NCBI GenBank assembly: GCA_964058805.1
Contig: CAXKVV010002149.1
Location: 310,001 to 374,000 of the forward strand
From: Schoenoplectus triqueter
Lineage: Eukaryota > Streptophyta > Magnoliopsida > Poales > Cyperaceae
Reading direction: 5' to 3'
DNA length: 64,000 nucleotides
Position numbers and translations under genes: made by a program. This document shows positions 1-12,317 of this stretch, one piece after another. Positions within the stretch are counted from its first letter, which is position 1. Every line of letters starts with the position of its first letter. The notes beneath the pieces are model-generated. The model was not told the origin of the DNA. It saw only the letters and a program-made list of their open reading frames with translations, and did no database searches.

Positions 1-3000
1 CCATGTTTTGCGCTCCTAGACTTGATTTCGGCGGTAATGAGGTCGTCGGGTCCCATTTTCATATTTTCCGCGCTCGGTCTCGTTTCCGACCATACCGAGG
101 GCGTCGGGTCCTGTTTTCGTGTTTTGCACGAGCGGACTCGTTTTCGGCGGAACCGAGGGGGTCCGATCCCGATTTCGTGTTTTGCGCTCCCTGACACATT
201 TTCGGCGGTACCGAGGGCGTCGGTTCCCGTTTCATGTTTTGCGCGCCCGGACTCGTTTTCAACGGTTCCGAGGGTGTCGGGTCCCGTTTTCATGTTTTAA
301 GCGCCCGGACTCATTTTTGAAGATAACGAGGGCGTCAGGTCCCGTTTTCATATTTTGCGCTCTCGGACACGTTTTCGGCGGTTCCGAGGGCTTCGGGTCC
401 CATTTTCATGTTTTGCGCTCACAGACACGTTATCGGCTGTACCGAGGGCTTCGGGTCCCATTTTCATGTTTTGCACGCCCAAACTCATTTACGGCGGTAC
501 TGAGGGCTTCGGTTTCCGTTTTCATGTTTTGCGTGCTCGGACTCCATTTCAGCGGTTCCCGTTTTCATGTTTTGCGCTCCCGGACACATTTTCGGCGGTA
601 CCGAGGGCTTCGGGTCCCGTTTTAATGTTTTGCGCGCCCGGACTCATTTTCAACGATAATGAGGGCGGCGGGTCCCGTATTCATATTTTGCGCGCCCGAA
701 CTCATTTTCGGCGGTACCGAGGTCGTCGGGTCCGGTTTTCATGTTTTGCGAGCCCGGACTAATTTTCGGCGGTACCGAGGGCGTCGGTTCCCGTTTTTAT
801 ATTTTGCGCTCCCTGACTCATTTTCGGCCGTACCGAGGGCGTCGGATCTCGTTTTCATGATTTGCGCGCCTGGACTCGTTTCCAACGGTGCCGCGTGCGT
901 CGGGTCCCGTTTTCATATTTAGCACGCCCGGACTCCTTTTCGGCGGTACCGAGGGCGTCAGGTCCGATTTTCATGTTTTGCGCGCCCGGACCCGTTTTCG
1001 GCGGTACCGAGGGCGTCGGGTCCCGTTTTCTTGTTTTGCGTGCTCGGACTCATTTTCGGCTGTGCCGAGGGCGTCGGGTCCCGTTTTCATATTTTGCGCT
1101 CTAGGGCTCGTTTTTGCTGTGTCGAGTGCGGCCGATCCAGTTTTCATATTTTGCGCTCCAGGCACGTTTTCAGCGGTACGGAGGGTTTCGGGTCTCGATT
1201 TGATGTTTTGCGCGCCCGGATTTATTTTCGGCGGTATCGAGGGCGTCGGGTCCTATTTTCATGTTTTGTGCTCCCGGGCACATTTTCAGCGGTATGGAGG
1301 GTTTCGGGCCTCGATTTCATGTTTTGCGCACCGGGATTCGTTTTCGACGGTACCCAGGGCGTCGGGTCCCGTTTTCATGTTTTGCGCGCCCGGACTCATT
1401 TTCGACGGTACCGAGGGCGTCGGGTCCCGTTTTCATGTTTTGGGCGCCAAGACTCATTTTCGGCGGTACCGAGGGGGTCGGGTCTTGTTTTCATGTTTTG
1501 CGCTCTCGGAGTCATTTTCGGTGGTACCTTGGGCGTCAGGTCCCGCTTTTATGTTTTGCGCTCTCGGACTCATTTACGGCGATGCCGAGTGCGTCGGGTC
1601 CCGTTTTCATGTTTTGCTCCGGTTTTCCTATTTTTCGCTTCCTGACTCATTTTCGACGGTACCGAGTGCTTCGGGTCCCGTTTTTTTTTCCGCGCCCGTA
1701 CCCGTTTTCGGCAGTACCAAGGGCGTCGGGTCCCGTTTTCTTGTTTTGGGCGCTCGGACTCGTTTTCGACGGTACCGAGGGCGTCGGGTCCAGTTTTCAA
1801 GTTTTGCGCGCCCCGACACGTTTTCCGCGGTACCGAGGGTATCGGGTCCCGTTATCATGTTTTGCGCTCTCGGGCTCGTTTTTGGCCGTGCCGAGTGCGT
1901 CGGGTCCCGTTTTCATGTTTTCCGCTCCCGGACATGTTTTCATGTTTTGCACACCGGGACTCATTTTCGGCGGAACCGAGGGTGTCGGCTCCCGTTTTCA
2001 TGTTTTTTCATTCCCGGACTCGTTTTCGGCGGTACGGAGGGTGCCGAGTTCTGTCCCGGACTCATTTTCGGCGGGTCCCGTTTTCATGTTTTGCGATCCC
2101 GAGCACGTTTTCGGCGGTACGGAGGGCATCCGTTCTCGATTTCAAGTTTTGTGCTCCCGAACTCATTTTCGGCGGTACCGAGTGCGTCGGGTCCCGTTTT
2201 CATGTTTTGCGCGCCCGGAGTCATTTTCGGCGGTACCGAGGGCGTCGGGTCCCTTTTTCATATTTTGCGCTCCCGGACTCGTTTTCGGCGGTGCCGAGTT
2301 CGTCGGATCCCGTTTTCATATTTTTCGCTCTTTGACATGTTTTTGGTGGGGCGGAGGGCGGAGGGTCTCGTTTTTCATGTTTTCCGTTCCCGGACTAGTT
2401 TTCGGCGGTTGTGAAGGTGGCGGGTCATGTTTTCATGTTTTACGCGCCCGGACTCGTTTTCGGCGGTATCGAGGGCATCAGGTCCTGTTTTCATGTTATA
2501 CGCTACCGAGCACGTTTTCAGCGGTACTGATGGTTTCGAGTCTCGATTTCACGTTTTGCGCGCCCGGTTTCGTTTTCAGCGGAACCGAGGGCGTCGGGTC
2601 CTGTTTATATTTTTTTTTGCCCGGACTCGTTTTCGACGGTACCGAGGGCGTCAGGTCCCGTTTTCATGTTTTGCGCGCCCAGACTCATTTTCGGCGGAAC
2701 CGAGGGCGTCGGGTCACGTTTGCATGTTTTGCGCCTGGACTCATTTTCGGCGGTACCGAGGGCGTCGGGTCCCGTTATCATGTTTTGCGCTCTCGAACTC
2801 GTTTTCGACAATGCCGAGTTCGTCAGGTCCCGTTTTCATGTTTTCCGCGCCCCGACTCTTTTTCGGCATTACCGAGGGCGTCTAATCCCGTTTTCATGTT
2901 TTTCGCTCCCGGACACATTTTCGGTCTTACTGAGGGCGTCGGGTCCTGTTTTCATGTTTTGCACGTCGGTACTAATTTTCGGCGAAACCGAGGCCGTCGG

Positions 3001-6000
3001 CTCCCGTTTTCATGTTTTGCGCGCCCGAACTCGTTTTCGGCGGTACAGAGGGCGTCGGGTCCCGTTTTCATATTTTGCGCGCTCGGACTCATTTTTGACG
3101 GTACCGAGGGTGCCGAGTCCCGTTTTCATGTTTTGCACTCTCGGAGTCATTTTCGGCGGTACCTTGGGCGTCAGGCCCCGTTTTCATGTTTTGCGCTCCC
3201 GGACTCATTTACGGCGATGCCGAGTGCGTCGGGTCCCGTTTTCATGTTTTGTGCGCCCGGACGCATTCTCGGCGGTACCGAGGGCGTCGGGTCCAGTTTT
3301 CATGTTTTGCACATCGGGACTCGTTTTCGCCGAACCGAGGGCGTCGGCTCCCGTTTTCATATATTTTTGTGATCATATTTTTTTGTGTGCCCGGACTCAT
3401 GTTTTGTGATCCCGTTTTCATGTTTTCCACTCCCGGACATATTTTTGGTGGTGCGGAGGGCGTCGGGTCTCGTTTTCATGTTTTACACTCCCGGACACAT
3501 TTTTCGGCGGTATCGAGGGCGTCGGGTCCAGTTTTCATGTTTTGCACATCGAGACTCGTTTTCTGCCGAACTGAGAGCGTCAGCTCCCGTTTTCATATTC
3601 TTTTTGTTCCCGGACTCATTTTCGGCGCTACTGAGGGTCTCGGATCCTGTTTTCATGTTTTGCGCGCCCGGACTCATTTTCGGCGGGTCACGTTTTCATG
3701 TTTTGCGATCCCGGGCACGTTTTCGACGGTACGGAGGGCGTCCGGTCTCAATTTCATGTTTTGCCTTCCCGAACTTGTTTTCGGCGGTACCGAGGGCGTC
3801 AGATCCCATTTTCAAGTTTTGCGCGCCTAGATACGTTTTCGGCGGTACCGAGTGCGTCGGGTCCCATTTTTATGTTTTGCGCGCCCGAAGTCGTTTTCGG
3901 CGGTACTGAAGGCGTTGGTTCCCTATTTCTAATTCTGCGCTCCCGGACTCATTTTCGGCGATGCCGAGTGCATCGAGTTCCGTTTTTATATTTTGTGCGC
4001 CCGGACTCAATTTTTGGCGGCACCGAGGTCGTCGGGTCCCGTTTTCTTATTTTGTGCGCCCAGACTCATTTTCGGCGTCCCGAGGGCGACGGGTCCCGTT
4101 TTTATGTTTTGCGCGCGGGGATTAGTTGTTGGTGGTACGGAGGGCGACGGGTCCCGTTTTCATGTTTTCCGCGCTAGGACACATTTTCGGCGGTACGCAG
4201 GGCGTCGGGTCTCGTTTTATTATTTTGCGCTCCCGGACACGTTTTCGGCGGTACGGAGGGCGTTGGGTCCCGTTTACATGTTTTGCTCTCCCGGACACGT
4301 TTTCGGCGGTACGGAGGGCGTCGGGTCCCGTTTTCATGTTTTGCGCTCCCAGACACGTTTTCGGCGGTACGGAGGGCATCAGGTCCCGTCTTCATCTTTT
4401 GCGCTCCTGGACACGTTTTCGGCGGTACGGAGGGCGTCGGGTCCTGTTTTCATGTTTTGCTCTCCCGAACACGTTTTCGGCAGTACGGAGAGCGTCGGGT
4501 CCCGTTTTCATATTTTGCGCGCCCGGACTCATTTTCGGTAGTACCGAGGGCATCAAGTATTGTTTTCTTATTTTGCGCGTCGGGACTCGTTTTTGACGGT
4601 ATCGAGTGCGTCGGGTCCCGTTTTCATGTTTTGCGCGCCCGGACTCATTTTCGGCGGAACCGAGGGCGTCGGTTCACATTTTCATATTTTTTTCATTCCC
4701 GGACTCGTTTCTCGTGGTACAAATGAAAACGAGTCAGGTCCTGTTTTCATGTTTTGCGCTCCCTGACTCATTTTTGGTAGTTCCGAGGGCGTCGGGTCTG
4801 TTTTTCATCTTTTGCGCGCCCGGACTTATTTTCGGAGGTACCGAGGACGTTCGGTCCCGTTTTCACGTTTTGCGCTCCCTGAGATGTTTGCGGCGGTGCC
4901 GAGTGCGTCGAGTCCCGTTTTTATATTTTGTGCGCCCGGACTCATTTTCGGCGTTACCTAGGACGTCGTGTCCAGTTTTCATTTCTTGCGCTCCCGAACA
5001 TGTTTTCGACGGTGCCGAGTGCGTCGGGTCCCGTTTTCTTATTTTGTGCACCAGGACTCATTTTCAGCGGTCCCGAGGGCGACGGGTCCCGTTTTTATGT
5101 TTTGCCCGCGGGGATTAGTTTTTGGCGGTACCGAGGGCGTCGGGTCCCGTTTTTATGTTTTACGTTTTAGGCGATATCGAGGGCGTTGGGTCCTATTTTC
5201 ATGTTTTGCGCTCCCGGGCACGTTTTCGGCGGTACGGAGGGTTTCGGGTCTCGATTTCATGTTTTGCGTGCCGGGACTCATTTTCGGCGGTACCAAGTGC
5301 GTCGGGTCCCGTTTTCATATTTTGCGCGCCCGGACTCGTTTCCGACGGTACCGAGGGCGTCGGGTCCCGTTTTCATGTTTTGCGCGCCCAGTCTCATTTT
5401 CAGCGGTACCAAGGGCGTCGGGTCCCTTTATCATGTTTTGAGCTCTCCGACTCATTTTCGGCAGTGCCGAGTGCGTCGGGTCCCGTTTTCATATTTTCCG
5501 CTCCCGGACATGTTTTTGGCGGTGCGAAGGGCATCCGTTCTCGTTTTCATGTTTTGCGCTCTCGGACACGTTTTCGGCAATATCGAGGGCGTCGGGTTCA
5601 GTTTTCATGTTTTACGCGCCCGGACTCATTTTAAGCGGTACCGAGGGCGTCGGGTCCCGTTTTCATGTTTTGCGCTCCCGGGCACGTTTTCGGTGGTACG
5701 GAGGATTTCGGGTCACGATTTCATGTTTTGCGCGCCCGGATTCGTTTTCGACGGTACCAAGGGCGTCGGGTCCCGTTTTCATGTTTTGCGCGCTCGGACT
5801 CGTTTTCGGCGGTACCGAGGGCGTCGGGTCCCGTTTTCATGTTTTGGGCGCCCGGACTCGTTTTCGACGGTACCGAGGGCGTCGGGTCCCGTTTTCATGT
5901 TTTGCGCGCCCCGACACGTTTTCCGCGGTACCGAGCGCGTCGGGTCCCGTTATCATGTTTTGCGCTCCCGGACTCGTTTTTGGCAGTGCCGAGTGTGTCG

Positions 6001-6471
6001 GGTCCCGTTTTCATGTTTTCCGCTCCCGGACATGTTTTGGACGGTGCGGAGGGTCTCGTTTTCATGTTTTGCGCTCCCGGACACGTTTTCGGCGGTACCG
6101 AGGGCGTCGGCTCCTGTTTTCATGTTTTTTCGTTCGCGGACTCGTTTTCGGCGGTACAGAGGGTGCCGAGTCCTGTTTTCATGTATTGCGTGCCCGGACT
6201 CATTTTCGGCGGGTCCCGTTTTCATGTTTTGCGATCCCGGGCACGTTTTCGGCGGTACGGAGGGCGTCCGTTCTCGATTGCATGTTTTGCGCTCCCGAAC
6301 TTATTTTCGACGGTACCGAGGGCGTCAGTTCCCGTTTTCATGTTTTGCGCCTATATACGTTTTTGGCGGTACCGAGTGCGTCGGGTCCCGTTTTCATATT
6401 TTGCGCGCCCGAACTCATTGTCGGCGGTTCCGCGATCACGTTTTCATGTTTTTCGCTCCCGGACATATTTT
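1..6471. repeat. 58-bp tandem satellite array (KpnI-site type)
   Basis: The whole stretch is a head-to-tail array of a roughly 58-bp unit, about 110 copies. Each unit runs from a T-rich segment (GTTTTCATGTTTTGCGC) through CCGGACTCGTTTTCGGC to CGGTACCGAGGGCGTCGGG. Many copies keep the KpnI site GGTACC. Units differ by point changes, and a few are truncated (near 540-560, 1615-1640, 2050-2080, 6195-6215), which shifts the phase. Certain variant units recur in the same order far apart: the run from about 1743 matches the run from about 5841, giving an imperfect long-range organisation. The array enters from the left edge and decays at about 6471. The consensus has no TAA, TAG or TGA in any forward frame, so the long ORFs here are a by-product of the repeat and not genes. 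Confidence 0.95.
4160..4530. repeat. locally homogenised run of 58-bp satellite units
   Basis: About six consecutive units are much more alike than the rest of the array. All carry the variant core GGACACGTTTTCGGCGGTAC followed by GGAGGGCGTCGGG (GTACGG rather than GTACCG). This looks like a recent local amplification inside the older array. Confidence 0.7.
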
Positions 6472-6514
6472 AAGCTGAAGTGTGGGACCCACCTGTTAGT
6501 GAAGAATAATCAGA

Positions 6515-6564
6515 TGGATGACCCCTCAGGAGATCTTTCTCTTGAATCTCCTGAGGGTCATCCA
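6515..6564. other. hairpin in LTR-fragment module 1
   Basis: Arms TGGATGACCCCTCAGGAGA and TCTCCTGAGGGTCATCCA pair over 18 bp with a single bulged C and a 13-nt loop. The position relative to the TATA box matches the hairpin of the intact LTR although the stem sequence differs. Confidence 0.7.
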
Positions 6565-6591
6565 CCTCGAATGAACAGGAGGTGGTCGGAC

Positions 6592-6598
6592 TTTTATA
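6592..6598 (-). promoter_or_regulatory. TATA box, promoter module 1 of the LTR fragment
   Basis: The minus strand reads GGTATAAAAGTCC. It lies just upstream (minus sense) of the hairpin at 6515-6564, the same arrangement as in the intact LTR. Confidence 0.55.
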
Positions 6599-6751
6599 CC
6601 TCTGACTCTTGCCTAGAATTTCCTTGTGGGATTAATGTTTAATCCTTGTTCCGGTCAAATTAGATTTAGTGGATAGGCTAGGTTTAATGTGTTGAAGTTG
6701 CTTATGTGGAGTCAGGTGGGTCCCACTTGTCAGAGAAAAATGATCACATGA

Positions 6752-6801
6752 ATGACACCTCAAAAGATATCTTTCTCTCTCCTGAATCTCTTGAGTGTCA
6801 T
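6752..6801. other. hairpin in LTR-fragment module 2
   Basis: Arms ATGACACCTCAAAAGA and TCTCTTGAGTGTCAT pair with one bulge and one mismatch. It is a degenerate version of the hairpin in module 1 and in the intact LTR. Confidence 0.55.
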
Positions 6802-6832
6802 CCACCTCGAATGGACAGCGGATGGTGGGGTA

Positions 6833-6839
6833 TTTTATA
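6833..6839 (-). promoter_or_regulatory. TATA box, promoter module 2 of the LTR fragment
   Basis: The minus strand reads GGGTATAAAATACCCC, nearly the same as the intact LTR's AGTATAAATACCCC. Confidence 0.6.
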
Positions 6840-7029
6840 CCCTTGCTTCTTACTCATGATTTCCTTGTGGGACAAATAGACTTGCTCTGGAGTTCAGCGG
6901 CGACTTCTTCTGACTGGTGGCCCCCTCTCTTGCCTTTCTCTCCCTTTTCTTATGATTTATTACTAATAATTGATTATTATTTTTAATTGTTCAGCTGTTC
7001 TACCCTTGAAATCTTTTCAAGGGTAACCA

Positions 7030-10000
7030 GCAACTACACAAAATTCGTGCAAATTAAACTAATTACTCATTGTTACGCTTATTATAAGATTGTCCTATTA
7101 AAACCTCGATATGAATATTTCATGACGCTAATTTTGCGCAAAACATAAGTAAGATGCTTTAAAAAATGCTATTTAAACAAGTTGTTTGAGGCTTTCAAAA
7201 TTTTTGGCCGCATAACTACGTATAATTTCGTGAAAATTAATACAATTACTCCTAATTATGCCAATTATAAAATTGTCCAACTAAAACTTCGATATGAATA
7301 TTCTATAACGCTAATATTGCACAAAACATAAGTAAGATGTGTCAAAAGCTGCTGTTTAAACAAGTTATTTGCCTTTATAAAAAAATTTGGCCGCATAACT
7401 ACACATAATTTGGTGTAAGATGCATTAGAAACTGCTAATTAAAAAAGTTAAGTTTTTCAACATTTTTGGCTTCATAACTACATATAATTTCATAAAAAAT
7501 AATATAATTACTCCTAATTGCCCATTAAAATATTAGCCCATTAATAGTTCGATATGAACATTCTACGACACTAATTTTGCACGATACATAAGTAGGATGC
7601 ATTAAAAACAGCTGTTTAAACAAGTTGTTTGTGTTTTTCAAAAATTTTGGCCGCATAAGTACATATAATTTCATGCAAATTGATATAATTACTTATAATT
7701 ATGACTATTATAAGATTGTTCAATTAGCATTGCGATATGAATATCCTACGACACTAATTTTTCATAAAACATAAGTAAGATATATCAGAAACTGTTGTTT
7801 AAATAAGTTATTTAAGATTTTAAGATTTTTTGACTCATATCTATACATAATTTCGTGAAAATTAATATAATTACTCCTAATTATACCTATTAGTAGATTA
7901 TCCAATCAACACTTCGATATGAACGTTGTCCGACACAAATTTTGCACAAAACAAAAATAAGATGCATTAAAAACGGTTGTTCAAATAAGTTGTTTGAGTT
8001 TTTAAAATTTGTTGGCCGCATAACTACAGATAATTTCATAAAAATTAGTATAATTACTCCTAATTATACTTATTATATGATTATCTAGTTAAAACTTAGA
8101 TATGAATATTCTATAATGCTAATTTTGCACAAATATAAGTAAGATGCATTCGAATCTTTTTTTAAAGAAGTAGTTTAAAATTTTCAATATTTTTTAAATC
8201 AAAACTACACATAATTTCGAGCGAATTAATATAATTGCGCCTAACTATGTCTATTATAAGATTGTCAAATTAACACTTCAATATGAATATCAGATGACAC
8301 TATTTTTTCATAAGACATAAGTAAGATACATTAGAAATTACTGTTTAAACAAGTTATTTAAGATTTTTAACATTAATTGCCTCATAACGACACAAAATTT
8401 CATAAAAATTAACATAATTACTCCTAATTATGCCTATTAGAATATTATCCAATTAACACTTCGATATGAACATTCTACAACACGAATTTTGCATAAAAAA
8501 TAAGTAAGATGCATTCAAAACAGCTGTTTAAACAAATTATTTGAGTTCTTTAAATTTTGTTAATGCATAACTACACATAACATCGCGCAAATTAATATAA
8601 TTACTCCCAATTATGCCTATTATGTAATTATCCAATTGACACTCCAATATGAATATCCTATAACAGTATTTTCTTCATAAAGCATAAATAAGATACATCT
8701 GAAACTGTTATTTAAACAAGTTGTTTAAGATTTTTAAAATTTATTGTCTCATAACTATTTATAATTTTATGAAAATTAATATAATTATTTATAATTGTTC
8801 CTATTAGAAGATTATTGAATTAATATTTTGATATGAATATTCTACGATACTAAGTTTGCACAAAACATAAGTAAGATGCATTAAAAAATAACAGTTTAAA
8901 CTAGTTGATTGAGTTTTTCAAAAAATTTGTCGCATAACTGCTTATAATTTTGTACATATTAATATAATTATATCTAATTATGCCTATTATAAGATTATAT
9001 AATTAAAACTTCGATATGAATATTCTATGATGCTAATTTGGCACAAAACAAAAGTAAGATGCATTAAAAACTGTTGTTTCAATGAATTGTTTGACTTTTT
9101 AAAAAATTTGGCCCCATAAATACACATAGTTTCGTGCAAATTAATATAATTACTCCTTGTTATGCCTATTATAAGATTGTTCAATTAACACCTAGATATG
9201 AATATTCTACGACACTATTTTCTCCCAAAACTTATAAGATGCATTAGAAACAGCTATTTGAAAAAGTTATTTGAGTGTTTCAAAAATTTTGGCCCCATAA
9301 CTACACATAATTTAGTGAAAGTCAAAATAATCACTCCTAATTATGCCTATTAAAATATTATTAATTAACACTTCAGAATGACCATTCTACAACACTAATT
9401 TTGCACAAAACATAAGTAGGAGGCTTTAAAAACAGCTGTTTAAACAAGTTGTTTGAGCTTTTTAAAAAAATTGGGCCGCATAATTACACATAATTTCTTA
9501 TAAATTAATATTATGACCCCTAAGCATGCCTCTTATATGATCTTTTAATTAAAACTTCGATATGAATATTTTACGACTCTAATTTTTCACAAAACATAAG
9601 TAAGATGCATTAAAAACAGCTGTTTAAACAAGTTATTTGAGTTTTTCAAAATTTTGGCTGCTACACATAATTTCTTATAAATTAATATAATTACTCCTAA
9701 ATATGCCTATTGTAAGATTCTTTCAATAAAACTTCGATATGAATATCCTACAACACTAATTTTGCACAAAACATAAGTAAGATGCATTAAAAACAGCTGT
9801 TTAAACGAGTTGTTTGATATTTCCAATTTTTTTGGCCGCATAACTGCACATAATTTCGTATAAATTAATATAATTACTCCTAATTACGTCTGTTATAAGA
9901 TTTTTCACTTAACACTTTGATATGAATATTCTACGATACAAATTTTTCACAAAACGTAAGTAAGATGCATTAGAAACTGCTATTTAAAAAACTTGTTTGA

Positions 10001-10204
10001 GTTTTCTACATTTGAGCCCTCATAACTACACATAATTTCATGAAAATTAATATAACTACTCCTAATTACTCCTATTATAAAGTTGTCCAATTAAAACTTT
10101 GATATGAATATTCTATAATGCTAATTTTGCACAAAATATAAGTAAGATGCGTTAAAAACTGTTGTCTAAATAAGTTGTTTGACTTTATGAAAATTTTTGG
10201 CCGC
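7030..10204. repeat. diverged edge copy of the satellite HOR
   Basis: This first unit after the LTR fragment starts in the same phase as the later HOR copies but is about 3175 bp long. It differs from them at many positions, for example extra or altered segments near 7430-7500 and 8900-9200. Greater divergence at an array edge is expected where homogenisation by unequal exchange is weak. Confidence 0.75.
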
Positions 10205-12317
10205 GCAATTACACAAATTTCGTGCAAATTAAACTAATTACTCTTTGTTACGCCTATTATAAGATTGTCCTATTAAAACTTCGATATGAATATTTCATGA
10301 TGCTAATTTTGCGCAAAACATAAGTAAGATGCATTAAAAACTACACAAAATTTCGAGCGAATTAATATAATTCCGCCTAACTATCTCTATTATAAGATTG
10401 TCAAATTAACACTTCGATATGAATATCAGAGGACACTAATTTTTCATCAGGCATAAGTAAGATACATTAGAAATTACTGTTTAAACAAGTTGTTTAAGAT
10501 TTTTAACATTTATTGCCTCATAACGACACAAAATTTCATAAAAATTAATATAATTACTCCTAATTATTCCTATTAGAACATTATCCAATTAACACTTTGA
10601 TATGAACATTCTACAACACGAATTTTGCATAAAAAATAAGTAAGATGCATTAAAAATTGCTGTTTAAACAAGTTGTTTTAGTTTTTTAAATTTTTTTACT
10701 GCATAAATGCAAATAACATCGCGCAAATTAATATAATTACTCCCAATTATGCCTATTATATAATTATCCAATTGACACTCCAATATGAATATCTTATAAC
10801 AATATTTTTTTCATAAAACATAAATAAGATACATCTGAAACTGCTGTTTAAACAAGTTATTTAAGATTTTCAAAATTTATTGTCTCATAACTACTCATAA
10901 TATCGTGAAAATGAATATAATTACTCCTAATTGTTCCTATTAGAAGATTATCCAATTAATACTTCGATATGAATATTCTACGACACTAAGTTTGCACAAA
11001 ACATAAGTAAGATGTTTTAAAAACAGCAATTTAAATTATTTGATTGAGTTTTTCAAACCTTTTGCCGCATAACTGCATATAATTTCGTACAAATTAATAT
11101 AATTACTCATAATTATGTCTATTATAAGATTATCTAATTAAAACTTCTATATGAATATTCTATGATGCTAATTAAGCACAAAACAAAAGTAAGATGCATT
11201 AAAAACTGCTGTTTAAACTAATTGTTTGACTTTTTTATAATTTTTAGCCCATAAATACACATAATTTCGTGCAAATTAAGATTGTTCAGTTAACACCTCG
11301 ATATGAATATTCTACGACACTATTTTCTCCCAAAACATAAGTAAGATGCATTAGAAACAGCTATTTGAAAAAGTTATTTGAGTGTTTCAAAATTTTTGGC
11401 CCCATAACTACACATAATTTAGTGAAAGTCAAAATAATCACTCCTAATTATACCTATTAAAATATTATCTAATTAACACTTCAGTATGACCATTCTACAA
11501 CACTAATTTTGCACAAAACATAAGTAGGAGGCTTTAAAAACAGCTGTTTAAATAAGTTGTTTGAGCTTTTTAAAAAATTTGGGCCGCATAATTACACATA
11601 ATTTCTTATAAATTAATATTATGACCCCTAAGCATGCCTATTATATGATCTTCTAATTAAAACTTCGATATGAATATTCTACGACTCTAATTTTTCACAA
11701 AACATAAGTAAGATGCATTAAAAACAGCTGTTTAAACAAGTTATTTGAGTTTTTCAAAATTTTGGCTGCATAGCTACACATAATTTCTTATAAATTAATA
11801 TAATTACTCCTAAATATGCCTATTGTAAGATTCTTTCAATAAAACTTCGATATGAATATCCTACAACACTAATTTTGCACAAAACATAAGTAAGATGCAT
11901 TAAAAACAGCTGTTTAAACGAGTTGTTTGATGTTTCCAATTTTTTTGGCCGCATAACTGCACATAATTTCATATAAATTAATATAATTACTCCTAATTAC
12001 GCCTGTTATAAGATTTTTCACTTAACACTTTGATATGAATATTCTACGATACAAATTTTTCACAAAACGTAAGTAAGATGCATTAGAAACTGCTATTTAA
12101 AAAACTTGTTTGAGTTTTCTACATTTGAGCCCTCATAACTACACATAATTTCGTAAAAATTAATATAACTACTCCTAATTACTCCTATTATAAAGTTGTC
12201 CAATTAAAACTTTGATATGAATATTCTATAATGCTAATTTTGCGCAAAATATAAGTAAGATGCGTTAAAAACTGTTGTCTAAACAAGTTGTTTGACTTTA
12301 TGAAAATTTTTGGCTGC
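10205..12317. repeat. HOR copy with an internal ~1.1-kb deletion
   Basis: This copy is 2113 bp. At about 10345 the sequence passes from GATGCATTAAAAACTACACA directly into AAATTTCGAGCGAATTAATA, which in full copies are about 1.1 kb apart (about 12450 and 13555). The deletion starts and ends at matching points of two monomers, as expected for unequal recombination between monomers. Confidence 0.8.

Larger units (their letters stand above)
6472..7029 (-). mobile_element. diverged LTR fragment of the same Tat family, reverse orientation
   Basis: This block separates the two satellites. Read on the minus strand it matches the first few hundred bases of the full-length element's LTR: a tip starting TGGTTACCCTTGAAAAG, a TATA box in the context TATAAAATACCCC, a hairpin, then CTCTGACAAGTGGGACCCAC followed by CTGAC, which is identical in the LTR near 21440-21463. 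The LTR tip is at 7029 and satellite sequence resumes at 7030. No matching outer end, target duplication or coding region is visible, so it is a truncated remnant. Unlike the intact LTR it contains the TATA-plus-hairpin segment twice, about 240 bp apart. Divergence is high, so it is far older than the full-length insertion. Confidence 0.8.

Noticed and set aside
1..6471. CRISPR-like array (regular short repeats)
   Set aside because: Units are contiguous with no unique spacers, there are no cas genes, and the context is a plant satellite.
1..6642. Long plus-strand ORFs of up to 703 codons
   Set aside because: They are readings of the stop-free 58-bp satellite; each frame gives the same 58-residue cycle and the ORFs overlap in all frames. 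No protein-like variation, start context or domain.
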